The notes beneath the pieces were generated by a model. That model searched no databases and was not told the DNA's origin. It was given only the letters and a program-made list of their open reading frames with translations. The position numbers and the translations under genes are program-made. From assembly GCA_037952775.1 (NCBI GenBank), contig JBANAY010000003.1, forward strand, positions 19,158,001 to 19,222,000: a stretch of DNA of 64,000 nt. Reading direction: 5' to 3'. This DNA comes from Clonostachys chloroleuca. Taxonomy: Eukaryota; Ascomycota; Sordariomycetes; Hypocreales; Bionectriaceae. Shown one piece after another: positions 34,701 through 45,884 of the stretch. Numbering within the stretch: the first letter of the stretch is position 1; each line of letters starts with the position of its first letter.

Positions 34701-36607
34701 AGAGATGGAAGTGGGCTGCCTGTCATTTACATGAGTCTTGCTTTTCTGCTCCGACAATGCATTCAAGCAAGTAAGATTGCGTGGCGGGCCGTGGTGCAAA
34801 GAGGAGCAGAGCACTCGGGCGCATTGAAACTACCAGATTCGCTCATCTTAAGCGTCGACGAGTGAGAGCCGGCGATCGACCCAACCTGTGCTGCATGATA
34901 TTCTCCGACGATGGACTGCCAGTGTGACGAATCTGCACAGCACACCACAGTGCGCGTAGCTCATTGCGGAGAGAGCGTCTTCAGCCCCTGCCAGATTGTG
35001 GTAATCGGTGCCTGGGGACCAGGGTCTGGGACAGATCCCAAGCACGAACAAGGGCCAGGGTCAACGAAGATCGACGCTCGTTGGCACCTTCTGAGGCTGC
35101 AGCCACTTCCCATGTTTCATGATATCGGCGCGCGCGCTGCAAGTCATCTCATGGTGTACGGCGAAGTGGCCAAAGTGGGTGAGAGATAGGATGGCATAAG
35201 ATGGTCCATCTGGCACTGCACACACTTTGCAGCTTTGAGCAGGTCCCTGCTGACCAAATGGCGTCGACAACATTCAATAAATAGAAAGGAAGGAAAGCTA
35301 GCAGCAGAGCCAAAGGGGAAGCGGCCGACAAGTGGAAGCACTTTGCGCAAGAGCAGTCAACCTAAAACATGCCTCAAACCAGAAACCAGCGAGAGCCCCT
35401 GTCAGCTTCAGCAGCTTCAGCACCAACCAGGCGAGCAGCATGTCCAAAAAAAGGAATTCTTCAGGGCCGCGCGGTGCTACGGAAGCGCCCTAAAGCCCTA
35501 CCAGGCCAACTGTATGGCACTAAAGTATTCTTAGTCAGGGCAGTCGCTACCCGCCAGCCCAGGAGGAGTAAGGCAAGAGCCCCCACCGCCCCTGACCCTT
35601 CTCTCTTGCCTCTCTCGGCCGTCCCAGACATCTGGATCCTGGTTGCAATTCCTCTTCCTCATCCTCGTCCTCGTCCCTGGTCCGATGGCCTCCGCACAAT
35701 ACTGCTATAGGCCATCACCGGATCAAGATCAGGCAGGTCGACGCTCTTCTCGCGAATCCCCTCACCCAGGCTTTCCGCATCCTGTGCAGCCTCGCCCTCT
35801 GCTCTCTCGGCCCTTCTCCTGTTTCCTAGCCTCCATCTCCACCACGTTTGCCGGATCCTTCCCTTCTTTCTGCCTGTGCACGGCTTGTAATTGGGCTATC
35901 ACATGTTGAGGGCCAAGCTCCTCGTCCTAACATTCTGTGTTTCTGCTGGTCTGTTGCATGATAGAACTAACTTACCATATCCTCGTAACCCATGTCATCC
36001 GAGTTCCGCCCGTTCTTCCACCCGGTTGTCTCTGCCCACCAAAGTTCTCACCCAAAGATCTGAGTTTCCTACTCAGGACTGGATCCACGACCCAGCCGCT
36101 TTTCTAACGTTGTCTGCATTGGCCGCCCAGGCACATACCCCTTCCGCCTTGCCACATATCATGGGGGAGGGGTCAGTTGCTTCAGAATCATGAGATGGAC
36201 CTAAGCCCAGAGAGACCCCTTTCGGGCCTCTGCTAAGCTTTTTTGTTTCCATGCCCCTCCCAACATGTCGAATAGGAAGGCGGCTCTGGGATGCACGAAG
36301 GGGGTGCCAGGGTTTTGCTCTACGCTCCCTGCCCGCGCTCTTGAGATATTCTCCGGCATGTAACATGCGTTTTCCAGGGTGATGCCAGCCGTGGCAGACC
36401 TCCAACATGGCAAAGATGGTATAAGTAGTCGTCTGCCATCGGGCGTCATACAATGTGCGTTTCGGTATTGGTCCCCAACCCCATCCAGGCCACTCATTCA
36501 GAAGCCAGTCTTTCATTTCTAAGTAGGCAATACATTCTTTACTTGTGCCACTTATACACTTTCGCTGGGTTGATTGTTATTTCGTTCTATTACATGATTT
36601 GATCATC
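31727..36607. other. Gene-poor region, 4.9 kb
   Basis: No recognisable gene is found on either strand. Small open frames (33009-33353 minus, 34169-34480 plus, 35369-35710 plus, 36073-36516 minus) lack motifs, introns and family resemblance. A 10-bp inverted repeat (CATCAGCATT at about 32356 and its complement at about 32428) is too small to mean an element. The last 1 kb should contain the promoter of the GH64 gene. Confidence 0.5.
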
Positions 36608-37981
36608 ATGAAGGCCTTCACCATTCTCACTGCCCTCCTGGGCACAGCTCTCGCCGCTCCCCGGGGCTTCACACACGTCCAACCCACTCAGAAGTCGGTC
36701 GAGAACAAGTATACCACCGTCAAGGAAAGCTCCAAGGTCATCGTCGAGGAGAAGAACACACTCAATGGCACCGCTACCAACTCCCGCACCGGAAACTCCA
36801 GGGTTTTCAGCATTGACTCCAACAAAGTCAGCACCCAGGCCGTCCAACAGTCTATCCCCCTGAAGCTCGTCAACAACCTCGATGGCGGCGCAGTCAACTG
36901 CTACATTTCTGGTCTCGACTCTGATGGCAAGGTCGTCTTCCTTGGCTCCGCCGGCAACCTCATCTACCCCAGCGCCGGCGGCTCTGCAGTCCCTGTTACC
37001 ATTGCTGAGGACATCGCCATCCCCATGCCAGCCAAGGGCCAGACCTTTGAGATCACTCTCCCCATCGCCATGGCTTCCGGTCGTGTCTACTTCGCTCAGG
37101 GTGAGCTCGAATTCTTCATGGTTAAGACTGCCACCGGTGACGGTCTCGTGCAACCCTCTAACACCAACCTCGAAGATCCCAGCCGCAACATCAACTGGGG
37201 CTTCGTCGAACTGACGCTGACCACTGACGGTGTCATTTGGGCCAATATCTCCTATGTCGACTTCGTCGGCCTCATCATGTCCATGACTCTGAGAACCAAG
37301 GACAACAACACTCAGGAGGTCATCGGTCTTCCCGGCAATGCTGTTACCACTGTCTGCGAAAAGCTCCTCGCCCAGGGTGAAAAAGACGGTCTTCCGTGGG
37401 GTGCCATGTGCATCGCTGGCACCGACGGCAAGCCTCTCCGTGTTCTCTCCCCCGAGGACTACGGTGACGTCGCTGGCGAGGGCTGGGAAGACTACTGGAC
37501 TGAGTACGTTGACAAGGTCTGGGCGAAGTACAGCACTGAGACTCTCACTATCAAGACCCAGGCAGTCGGTGATGTCGCTTGCAAGGTCACTGACAACAAG
37601 CTTACTTGCGATGGTGACAACCGCGCCTACCCTAAGCCTGACCACCTCGACATCTGGGGCTGCAATTCTGGTCCCTTTGGTATCCAGGCTGGGGACAACC
37701 CCGTCCACGTTGCTGTCGTGCCTCGTCTCTGTGCCGCTTTTGTCCGCAGCACCCTTCTTCTCGATGGTGGCAACATCACTCCTAACCTACCCGATACCAG
37801 CTACTACACTGTGAGCCCAACCAGCCACTACAGTCGCATCATCCACGAGGAGGAAGTTGACGGCAGGGGCTATGCCTTCCCCTATGACGACGTCAACCCC
37901 ACCGGCTCTGAGGATGCCGCCGGCCTCGTCTCGTCTGGCAACTACGAATCGCTGACCTTCTACATTGGTGGAAAGCAATAG
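36608..37981 (+). CDS. Secreted GH64 endo-beta-1,3-glucanase
   Basis: The gene is intronless, 457 residues, with a signal peptide (MKAFTILTALLGTALA) and a propeptide-like Lys/Thr-rich stretch to about residue 80. The catalytic domain begins SIPLKLVNNLDGGAVNCYISGLD and shows the thaumatin-like GH64 blocks IPMPAKGQTFEITLP, GRVYFAQGELEFFMV, NWGFVELTLT and NISYVDFVGLIMSMTL. Glu201 and Asp218 are the likely acid/base pair. Family members cut beta-1,3-glucan, typically releasing laminaripentaose, and act outside the cell on fungal or plant wall glucan. An upstream in-frame ATG at 36545 would add 21 residues before the signal peptide and is rejected. Strong codon bias (C/G third positions) suggests high expression and creates a 372-codon antisense shadow. 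Confidence 0.92.
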   Translation: MKAFTILTALLGTALAAPRGFTHVQPTQKSVENKYTTVKESSKVIVEEKNTLNGTATNSRTGNSRVFSIDSNKVSTQAVQQSIPLKLVNNLDGGAVNCYISGLDSDGKVVFLGSAGNLIYPSAGGSAVPVTIAEDIAIPMPAKGQTFEITLPIAMASGRVYFAQGELEFFMVKTATGDGLVQPSNTNLEDPSRNINWGFVELTLTTDGVIWANISYVDFVGLIMSMTLRTKDNNTQEVIGLPGNAVTTVCEKLLAQGEKDGLPWGAMCIAGTDGKPLRVLSPEDYGDVAGEGWEDYWTEYVDKVWAKYSTETLTIKTQAVGDVACKVTDNKLTCDGDNRAYPKPDHLDIWGCNSGPFGIQAGDNPVHVAVVPRLCAAFVRSTLLLDGGNITPNLPDTSYYTVSPTSHYSRIIHEEEVDGRGYAFPYDDVNPTGSEDAAGLVSSGNYESLTFYIGGKQ

Positions 37982-38858
37982 AGGGTTATCCCTTGAATGG
38001 GTTTGAACGCTCTCGTTCTGTATTTATAAATTGCTTTTGGTCGTTGGGTATTTCTTGGTTCCCAACCTCATGTACATAAATTTTGGGGGTCATTGATTGA
38101 TTTCGCTCTCACGGGAATGGGAGGCAAAGTTTGGATTTTACGGAAAGGAAAGTAACATGTCATGACAGCATGGCGGGACAGGCGGACAATTCTCTTCCAA
38201 GCACATAGGTACTCCTACAAAAGGAGGGGTTTCACATATACCGTACATACAATACAATACACAAGTATATATATGCATATCTGTAAATACATGATCGCAC
38301 ATGATATTCGATGGCCATGTTCATGTTGACGTGCTTGATTGATTCTAGACAACCGTTTCAAGACCGCGTTTCCGTCGCGAGGATCTTACTTGTCTTACAG
38401 TCTGCTTGATGGAGGTTGCCAAGTCGACGAACCCACGATGTGCAGGACTAACATGACCCGTTTCCGAAACCAAACTAAGCTACTCCACCAGCCTCCAAAC
38501 AACCATGATTTCATACACTCTCGTTGGGGCTCTGCCCGCGCCAATGGCTAGGACAATTTTGAGTACCAATGTGCGCATACAAAGTTGCATCAGGTCTGGT
38601 AGAACAGCACTGGTCAACAAGTGAGCTCTTCCCGATCAGCCAGCCCACTCTCAGAGTCCGGATCGAGCTCGCTAACACGATTGATGCAGACGACTAGACC
38701 GTGCCAGGATAGCACTATTCTCAAATACCGCCCGCCCTGAGATCATCTCTCCGCTCAAGGAGAGATCTCAAGCCAGACTCGTCTCAGAGAGCCTCCCGCT
38801 TCTGAGCCACCTCCCAGTGATCCAGAGCCGCCGGCATTCAAGTGCTCCTACCGCCGCC
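37982..38858. other. Intergenic spacer
   Basis: It contains the GH64 3' end and an AT-rich stretch near 38235-38280. The next start codon lies in a CCGCCGCC context. No other feature is seen. Confidence 0.45.
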
Positions 38859-39708
38859 ATGGCCTCAGTCAAGGAGGTCGTGACCCCCGCCCTATTGGCT
38901 GAACTCCGAGCGTTCTGGTTTGGACACTTTGAGAGCCAGGATGCGTACGCTCTACCGGGCCAGAAGGATCTGATGCCCTGGTTCATGGGCGGCAAGGCAC
39001 TGGATGACATCTGCATGTAAGGCCCCCCCCCCCCCCAACGTTTCAAGACCTCTCTTCAATCTGTTAATCACTGACGTTTTCGGCTTATTGAAGAGAACGG
39101 TATGCCCCGGCTCTAGAGGCCATCCAGGCATCGGGCATCACGTCAGGCAAAGACCTCGTCGAGGCCCTGGAGCCAGCCACCCCGATGGACTGGCTAAGCC
39201 TAGTCCTCCTCCTCGACCAGGTGCCGCGGAACTGCTACCGGGGCGCGTCGTCCAGGCTCGTCTACTCGGTCTTCGACCCGATCGCGCTGGGTGTGGCGAC
39301 GGCGGCCGTCGACCTCGGGATCGTGGATCGGACGCCGGAGATCCGCTGGTTCTGCGCGCGCCGCATGTGGTTCTACCTGCCGCTGATGCACTCGGAGGAC
39401 ATGGCCACGCACGAGAGGGCGATGGCCGCGTACCAAGGCATGGTGGACGATGTAGAGACCCTGATTGAGGGTAAGGAGGGGGTTGGGGAGGGGGTTGTGA
39501 GCATAAGGCTCGGGCTGCAAAGGTGCTGCAGAGGGATCCGGAGGCTGCGAGAAGTATGGTGAAGTTGAACTTTGATCTAGAGAAGAAGCACTATGACATT
39601 GTGCGGCAGTTTGGGCGGTATCCCCACAGGAATGGGCCGCTGGGGAGGGAGATGACGGCTGAGGAGCAGAAGTACCTGGATGAGGGCGGCGAGACATTCA
39701 CGAGCTGA
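38859..39708 (+). CDS. DUF924 family protein, frame broken once
   Basis: Exons are 38859-39016 and 39094-39708. The product starts LLAELRAFWFGHFESQDAYALPG, continues MDWLSLVLLLDQVPRNCYRG and RMWFYLPLMHSEDMATHERA, and ends KKHYDIVRQFGRYPHRNGPLGREMTAEEQKYL with a final GG..F. This is the whole length of the DUF924 (TPR-like helical) family, whose function is unknown. The second exon loses one base in one of two G5 runs (39478-39482 or 39490-39494), after which the family C-terminus continues in another frame. A 37-nt GT-AG stretch at the spot does not restore the frame. The 77-nt intron contains a C14 run. Conserved sequence on both sides suggests a working gene with a sequence error. Confidence 0.8.
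39023..39036. repeat. Poly-C tract (C14) in an intron
   Basis: Fourteen C in a row directly after the GTAAGG donor of the DUF924 intron. Confidence 0.85.
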
Positions 39709-40026
39709 TGATATATATCGATAGATGTTTCTTGGGTAAGGCTATTTGGGCTATCTAGACAATTTGTTGTGTGTTGGATAATGAGTTTGAGAAATCGGGT
39801 GACATACTCGCCACTGCTGAACACGAGCCCAATGGCTCATAAAGAGAGCACTTTCCTAACCCAAATCCTAGCAATACAGTTGCTTCACCTCAGAGATTTA
39901 GGTTGACGCTCAGGCAAAACAAAGTAAACCTAGTCTGGGCAGGCGATTCTTGGCTCATGCCCTCAAGTATCAATATTTAAACCTTCCTTTCCCCTCTCCA
40001 TTGCTCAGCTGAATTTCACCTCTTTC

Positions 40027-40605
40027 ATGGACCAGTTTATGACAGCTTACAATTATTGTCTTTTCCGCAATTCGCAATCATCCTCCGTGTACGCGTTCCC
40101 AGCTGCCAGACTAGCAGCGTCGATCCAGCAGTTATGTCACCCGCGAACAGTCTCCCCACTTTGCAAACCCTTACACGATAATACCGTCCAACTCCGACAA
40201 ACGATGGATGCGCAATTCAAACTCAAGTCACAAATCTCGAACCAGTTCAACGAGTTCTCGAACAAGTTTGACATGGTCTCGAGCCAGTTCACCGAAATGC
40301 AACAGACTCTCCACAACAATACAAACGCCGTAGCGACCTGCGGGGATATAGTCTCAAGTCACGATCATCAGCTAAACAAGCAATAATTCGTAATTACATG
40401 CTATTATTGCTGTTCCTTTTCTAACTTTAAGTACCTGAAGTTATTAGTATACTTGGTAAACTTGGTACCAAGCTACAATCTGAGGATATCCAGGAGCTCC
40501 GCTAGCAGCTACGTGAAGCAATTGCTGGATACCTAGTTGAGTATGGAAAGGGAAAATGGTTGGTTCAGCGAGGAAAGAAAAAAAAGGCAGAAAATGAGTA
40601 GACAT
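40027..40605 (+). pseudogene. Possible decayed coding relic
   Basis: An open frame at 40027-40386 encodes 119 residues with a coiled-coil-like second half (heptads around NQFNEFSNKFDMVSSQF). About 60 bases beyond its stop a further coding-like stretch (about 40440-40600) reads as a Leu/Gln/Arg-rich helix interrupted by a TAG at about 40502 in place of CAG, then GKGKWLVQRGKKKK. Together they look like a small gene broken by C-to-T type changes. No family is recognised, and this may be chance. Confidence 0.3.
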
Positions 40606-41677
40606 ATGTTGATAAAAATCATTGATTCAATAAAACCTAAGTGCCTTTCCTTCTTTAGTAGTAGTATTAGTTCACTTCCTCTTGTATTCTTTTACTAGGG
40701 AGGGGGAAGGGAGGCTGATCTCAGCTAGGCCTAGACGCACCATATCCAGGCAAGTGGGTGACAGGGGAAATGAGACACCCGCAAGACCCGATAAAGGGTG
40801 GTTATTGTCGACTACTTTCTGCAATGAATAAAAGAAAGTAATAATGCATATAGTAAGTTCTCTAAAACATATATTACCAGGACTTAATAATCTGATAATA
40901 CCGGTCGCAGACTTAAGAATAAGCAGTTCATGTATGTTTGAGTATCGCTTGATACCTAGGGTAGGTGGAACGCTCACCACATCAAACTCTTGCTCTGGCA
41001 TATGACATATTACTTACTACATCTCTCGAGCCAACATATTGGCGAATAGGCCAGTCAGCGGCACTTCTACTTTGGGACGAGATCACCAATCACATCGTGT
41101 CTCACCGTCCCTCCAGCTCCTTCTAGTCTTCGCTCGTCCATCTGAGTTCTCACCTGAGGCCGATTGTCTGTCGGCCGCCTCGGTTCCCGCTTTTATTACG
41201 CGTATCCGGATTGCGGGTTTGCTTCTCCTTCACCCACATCACACGAGCAGCCTCGAGTGCCTGATCGACCCCTCCAGCTCGTTTTCGGGTTCGACCTTCT
41301 CCACGTCCGGCCACATACCGTTGCATTCTGATCCTGATATGCCAGACAGCTTCCCCACACTTGCGAACTTGCCTGCCCGTAGCAGCACAGTACTCTGCTT
41401 GCACTGACCCTGATCCCACATTCGCTACCCCTGCCCATGTTAATTGGATGTGATCTCTCATTGACCATGTTACGTACCGATGAAGAAATGCCGCCCCAGC
41501 TTCTGGACCTGCAGCCACCTCGTCCACCATGCCGTGCCAAGGCCCTGGCCACCAGCACTTAATAAAGGATCACCGCCACGTAAAACTGTTCATCTCAGAC
41601 CGTTGAGACCCTCCTCCCACCGTCAATACCCTCACCTTCCCCCGGTATATATCTGAACATCCCACTTCTCCGCAGCC
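40606..41677. other. Intergenic region
   Basis: AT-rich to about 41030, then the promoter side of the EBP-like gene. The open frames 40672-41001 (minus) and 41039-41407 (plus) have no motif. Confidence 0.45.
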
Positions 41678-42481
41678 ATGCCCGCCCAGACCAGGTCCAG
41701 CCAGGGCAGAGCCTGGAGCCACACCCCGACGACCCTCACCCTCAGCTGGCTGGCCCTCTCGCTGCCCCTCGTCGTCTGGGACACCGTCTACGTCCTCGGC
41801 CGCCCCCACACCATGGAGGGCGGCTGGCTGCACTGGCCCCTCTGGGTGCCCTACAAGCTGTACGGCACCATCGACCACGTCTACGGCTGGAAGGCCTTCA
41901 ACGCCAACAGCGGCTTCACCTCGGCCCAGGGCTTCCTCAACGCCGTCGAGACCTCCATGTACCTCGTCTACCTCTGGAACGTCCTCGCCCGCGGCGAGGC
42001 CGGCACCCGTGCCGTCAGGGGCCGCCATGGCGCGTTGACTCTTGTTACTGGCTTTAGCGCTGCTGTCATGACGCTTAGCAAGTCGGTTCTTTACTGTATA
42101 GACTAATCTCTCCTTGAACGCTCCGGCGGCCATTTTCTGGTGATCGTGTTGGCTAACAGGGATCCGTGTCAGGGGCCAATGAGTACTATAGTGGCTTTGA
42201 TAACATCGGTCACAACTCGACTAGGGATCTCATTACTCTCTGGGTTATGCCCAAGTAAGCTATAACATATCCTTCTGCGAAAAATTCAAGCTGAGTGGGG
42301 AGTCTCAAAGTGACTTCGCTGATCCTGGCCTGGGTTTCTAAACTGCAAAGACTGGATTTCTGATTCTAACCCGCTGTATAGTGTTCCCTGGATTATCTTG
42401 TCAGCTTACATGACGTACGTGATGGGTTCTGATATTGTTGACGGACTTGCCGGTACCGCTGAGCATGACAAGGATGATTAA
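41678..42481 (+). CDS. EBP-like (EXPERA-type) multi-pass membrane protein
   Basis: Exons 41678-42095, 42173-42254 and 42382-42481 give 199 residues. Four hydrophobic segments are visible (LSWLALSLPLVVWDTVYVL; FLNAVETSMYLVYLWNVLA; LTLVTGFSAAVMTLSKSVLYW; the last around VPWIILSAYMTYVMG). The VETSMYLVYLW segment and the SVLYWANEYYSGFDNIGH block resemble the membrane-embedded Glu motif and the following loop of emopamil-binding protein (sterol delta8-delta7 isomerase) and its EXPERA relatives. It may be a sterol isomerase-like or sigma-2-receptor-like protein; the true Erg2 of fungi is unrelated. The first acceptor is the second AG of GTGTCAG, chosen because it keeps the frame and creates the LYWANEYY junction. 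Codons are extremely GC-rich in exon 1. Confidence 0.62.
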
Positions 42482-43279
42482 ATGAACTGAATTTGGTTCA
42501 ATGCCCGAGGCTGGAGAGCCGCTGTGAGGATGTACGGCATGGCTCTGGTTTCCATGGGAAGAGCTGTGAGTGTGAGAGGAAGATGATTGCTATTGCTGAG
42601 TGTTGAGCCTGGTCTGTAAATAATCAATGTGAACTTTGGGAGGAAGTAGGACAAGTGGCGAAAGAAAACGACGGGGAGGGGAGTAAAATGCCAGCTTTCA
42701 AACTAGGTATGGAGGCGCTCTGCAAGAGATTTTAAACAGCTTGTCTGCAGCATTGTCTCAAATATAAAAATAATTATCATTAAGTTATATATCTAACAAA
42801 TAGGGTTCTCAAAAAGGGATAGCTGCCTATCCCAAGTCCGGGATCAAAGAATTACAAGATCAAGATATGGTGCCTTAGAAGTAACAGCACTATCAATTTC
42901 GAGTTCCCCGGAATACACATGACATTAAACTTTTGTTTGCTATAGGGAACGGCTATGGTCTCATGTAGAGGTTGATTGATATTAATATTCAGTTGAAGGG
43001 GCGTTATACTTTGAATTATCATAAAACGATCGCGGTCGACGCGACAAAGGATCAAGACGTGTGCTGTGTGCTGACTTCGGAAAAACGAGCGCTTTCTCTT
43101 CTTTTCCAAAAGAGCTTCATCAAGTTGCGTGCTTAGAAATCAGGGTATCATATCCAAAACAAAGGAGCGAGTAGTTTAAAGAAATGCTGGCGCGCAGCAA
43201 AAAATGAATGCTGAATGCCAAAAGGCAAAAGGCAAAAACAATACAAGATGCAGGACATGAAAGTATAGGTTTCGTAGAT
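42482..43279. other. Convergent 3' intergenic region
   Basis: AT-rich spacer between a rightward and a leftward gene. No gene is seen. Confidence 0.45.
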
Positions 43280-45884
43280 CTACTTGATCTCCGTAAGACC
43301 TCCTAGGTTGGCGTACTGCTCCCAGGCAGGTCGGGCATAGGCACTCGCGGGACGGGGCGAGTCTGAAAGCTCGCCACCTTCCTCGAGATAGGCCTCCATT
43401 GTCTCCCAGTAATCGCGGTCCACAATGTAAGGCTCCTCATCTATGTCCGGATGGCCCTTGTGTGCGGGAGAACAATCACCGCCGAAAAAGCTTTGACGCT
43501 GTTCCGCGACGAGCTCTTGGTAAGCATCTGAATAGTCCTGGGGCAGGCCATTGCCTCCAAAGAAGCTACTCATGGCTCTTCTGTCCGACCTGGACTGCCT
43601 TGCAGACCGAGCTGATAGGGATCTGCTTATAAACATGGAAACAACATCACGTCGTCCAACCCGAAGTGGCTTGGGAGTGGGCGGGTGCATTTCCGCGAGC
43701 GGAATAATTGGGCTGGGTGTCTTGATCGAATCATCAAGCGTGTCATCACTATCGGTGGTCTGGGGGGTTGCGAACCCAGTTTCAGGCTGCGAGTTTGACT
43801 CGTCTGCTCCCCCGTCGCTTCTAGGGGACCACCTTTGTGTGTCATACGTCTGCCTGGAAGGTTTGGTATCCATACGGTTCGTTCCATTGCCATATCCTTG
43901 AACAACAATTTCATGGAAGTAAGGTCTGGGAGACGAAGCCCCCGAGGGTGGGGTTGGAGGGTTCGAATTCGCCCTGAACCGCCTCATGGAGCGTCGAATG
44001 GTCGAGCTTCTACTCAGAGCACGCGAGAGCGAACTTGAGCGCGGTGGCACCATGATGACTGGGCTATTGGGCGAATAATGACTACTAAACTCCCCTTGGT
44101 GTGAGAGAGCCAGGTAATCAATATCGGGCTTGATCTCTATCCTCACTGAGTCGCGAGATAGACGAGGCTCGGGAGCGGTTGTGGGGCTAAGCCATTGCCC
44201 ATCTGAAGAATTTTCGAGGACAAATTCGGTCTGTCTGCGTAAAATACGGTCGATAGGCTTCGTCTCTTGCCAGGGCGGCAGGTCTTGAAGGGAAGCAAGT
44301 ATAGGATATGGCGCGTTTGTGACATCTCGTAGCTCAGGAGGGACTTCTGTCACGCTTCGCAAGACCTGGTAGACGGCATAGACTAGAATCCAGCGAACCT
44401 TGCGGGCTTCTACCAGCGTCACCTTCTCTTGCTTATCGCCCTTCTTCGACTTCATGACGAGTTGCTCTTCAAATTGGCGGTAGGCCTTGACAATGTCACT
44501 ATGAAAGATGCTTTCGGTCCAATTTGAAGCCTTGATAAGGGCAGTGTGAGCTACAAGTCGCTGATCTGGGCGTAGCTTATCGGACCGGGTCAGCCATGAA
44601 AAGCGATTTGGCACGTTCTGCTTGAAGTCAGGCAGGAGTGGTAGAGGGTGCTTCAGAGTCTCGAAACCATGCGTATTATCAAATGACTGCAACAGTTGCA
44701 GGGTGCATATTCCGCCGAGAGCATCAGAAGGGATGACATCTGATTCAGTGTAGGCTTCGTCGGCCAGAAGATTCACCAAGCACTCGAAGTCCTTCCGCAT
44801 AGACTGCAGAAGCTGGGTATCAAAAGCCTTGGGAGGATAATATCCGAGGCGGGTGGCATAAAATGACAGTAAAAAGCTTCTGAACCGCTCCATATGTGCT
44901 CTTGTGCCAGAAGGCATGCCCATATGTGCGTCTGACAACTCTTCATCAAGAAGCGTTTGAAGCTGTTCCGTAGCAGTGTAAAGCTTTGAATCCATATCCG
45001 CACGCGCTTTTCGGATCAGCTTCTTCGTTTCCATCGTGATCACCTATATCATGTCAGTATGGCTGTTAAATTTGCTCGGATATTCCACAACAAGATCATA
45101 CCTCGTATTCCTCACTCGTGTACAGGCGATCGCTCATGCCAGTGCAATGCGCGAACGCCTTGAGATAGAGGTCAGTAATTTCGAAGGTTTCCGCGAGATG
45201 CAGGATTGCCAGCGCGTGATTTGGCTGATTGGCGAAGCCCAGATAGCCCTCCTCGTCAAGGTAGCTTATCAATTCATCGATATTAGAGCTTCCCTCTGTT
45301 CGAAACTCATGCATACTGTGCAAGAGTCCGACAAGCGCAGTCCCCAAGTGCTCCCCAACCATGGATTTCTGGAACACCCAAGCAAAGAAGTTGCGGGTCG
45401 CAACATGATATGCGAATGCCTGACTCTTGTCAGCCATTGCGGGGGCTGGGATGTAGAGTTCAATCATTTGGTCTGGGTTGAGCCGGCTCCATCTCTCCAG
45501 TTGTCGCAAATTTGTCACATTTACTCCCGGGGGAGCGAGAAATCGTTCGACAAGTGGGTAGCACTTCTTCATCACAAGATCCTTGAAGGGAATTTTGAAT
45601 GAAGGGCCTCGCTTCGATTGTCCTTTGCCGTATAGGTGGACGAGACAATTGCCGTTGCGGTACCATAGTTCCGGATCCTAAGAGATGTTAGATACAAATT
45701 GCTAGCAAGGCAGAGATTGATCAATCGGAATATTCTTTACACATACCCTTCGTAGCTCGTCCCAGCTGTAGCAAGTCCTCGCAGCACCGTCCCATCGCTT
45801 CACCGGACCTTTGACCACAGCACTAAGACCCTCCACGAAGGCACCCAGGCCCCTCGTGGTAGGAATGGAGCCAGAATCTCCCAT
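43280..45884 (-). CDS. Large conserved fungal protein of unknown function
   Basis: Exons 45747-45884, 45102-45677 and 43280-45043 give 825 residues. The N-terminal 450 residues look globular and helical (LVMKKCYPLVERFLAPPG, MHEFRTEGSSNIDELISYL, ARKVRWILVYAVYQVLRSV). The C-terminal half is Ser/Pro/Arg-rich and disordered (SSLSRALSRSSTIRRSMRR, NSNPPTPPSGASSPR), with many possible phosphorylation sites. The layout matches a large ascomycete family known only as a domain of unknown function. There is no signal peptide, membrane helix or catalytic motif. All three exons join with canonical donors (GTATGT, GTATGA) and keep the frame. A cytosolic regulatory or scaffold role would be only a guess. 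Confidence 0.8.

Noticed and set aside
36590..37708. Long minus-strand open frame (372 codons)
   Set aside because: It is exactly antisense to the GH64 gene and follows from its C/G-ending codons; the plus-strand product is clearly conserved.
39471..39507. 37-nt GTAAGG...AAG as an intron in the DUF924 gene
   Set aside because: Too short, and removing it does not bring the conserved C-terminus into frame.
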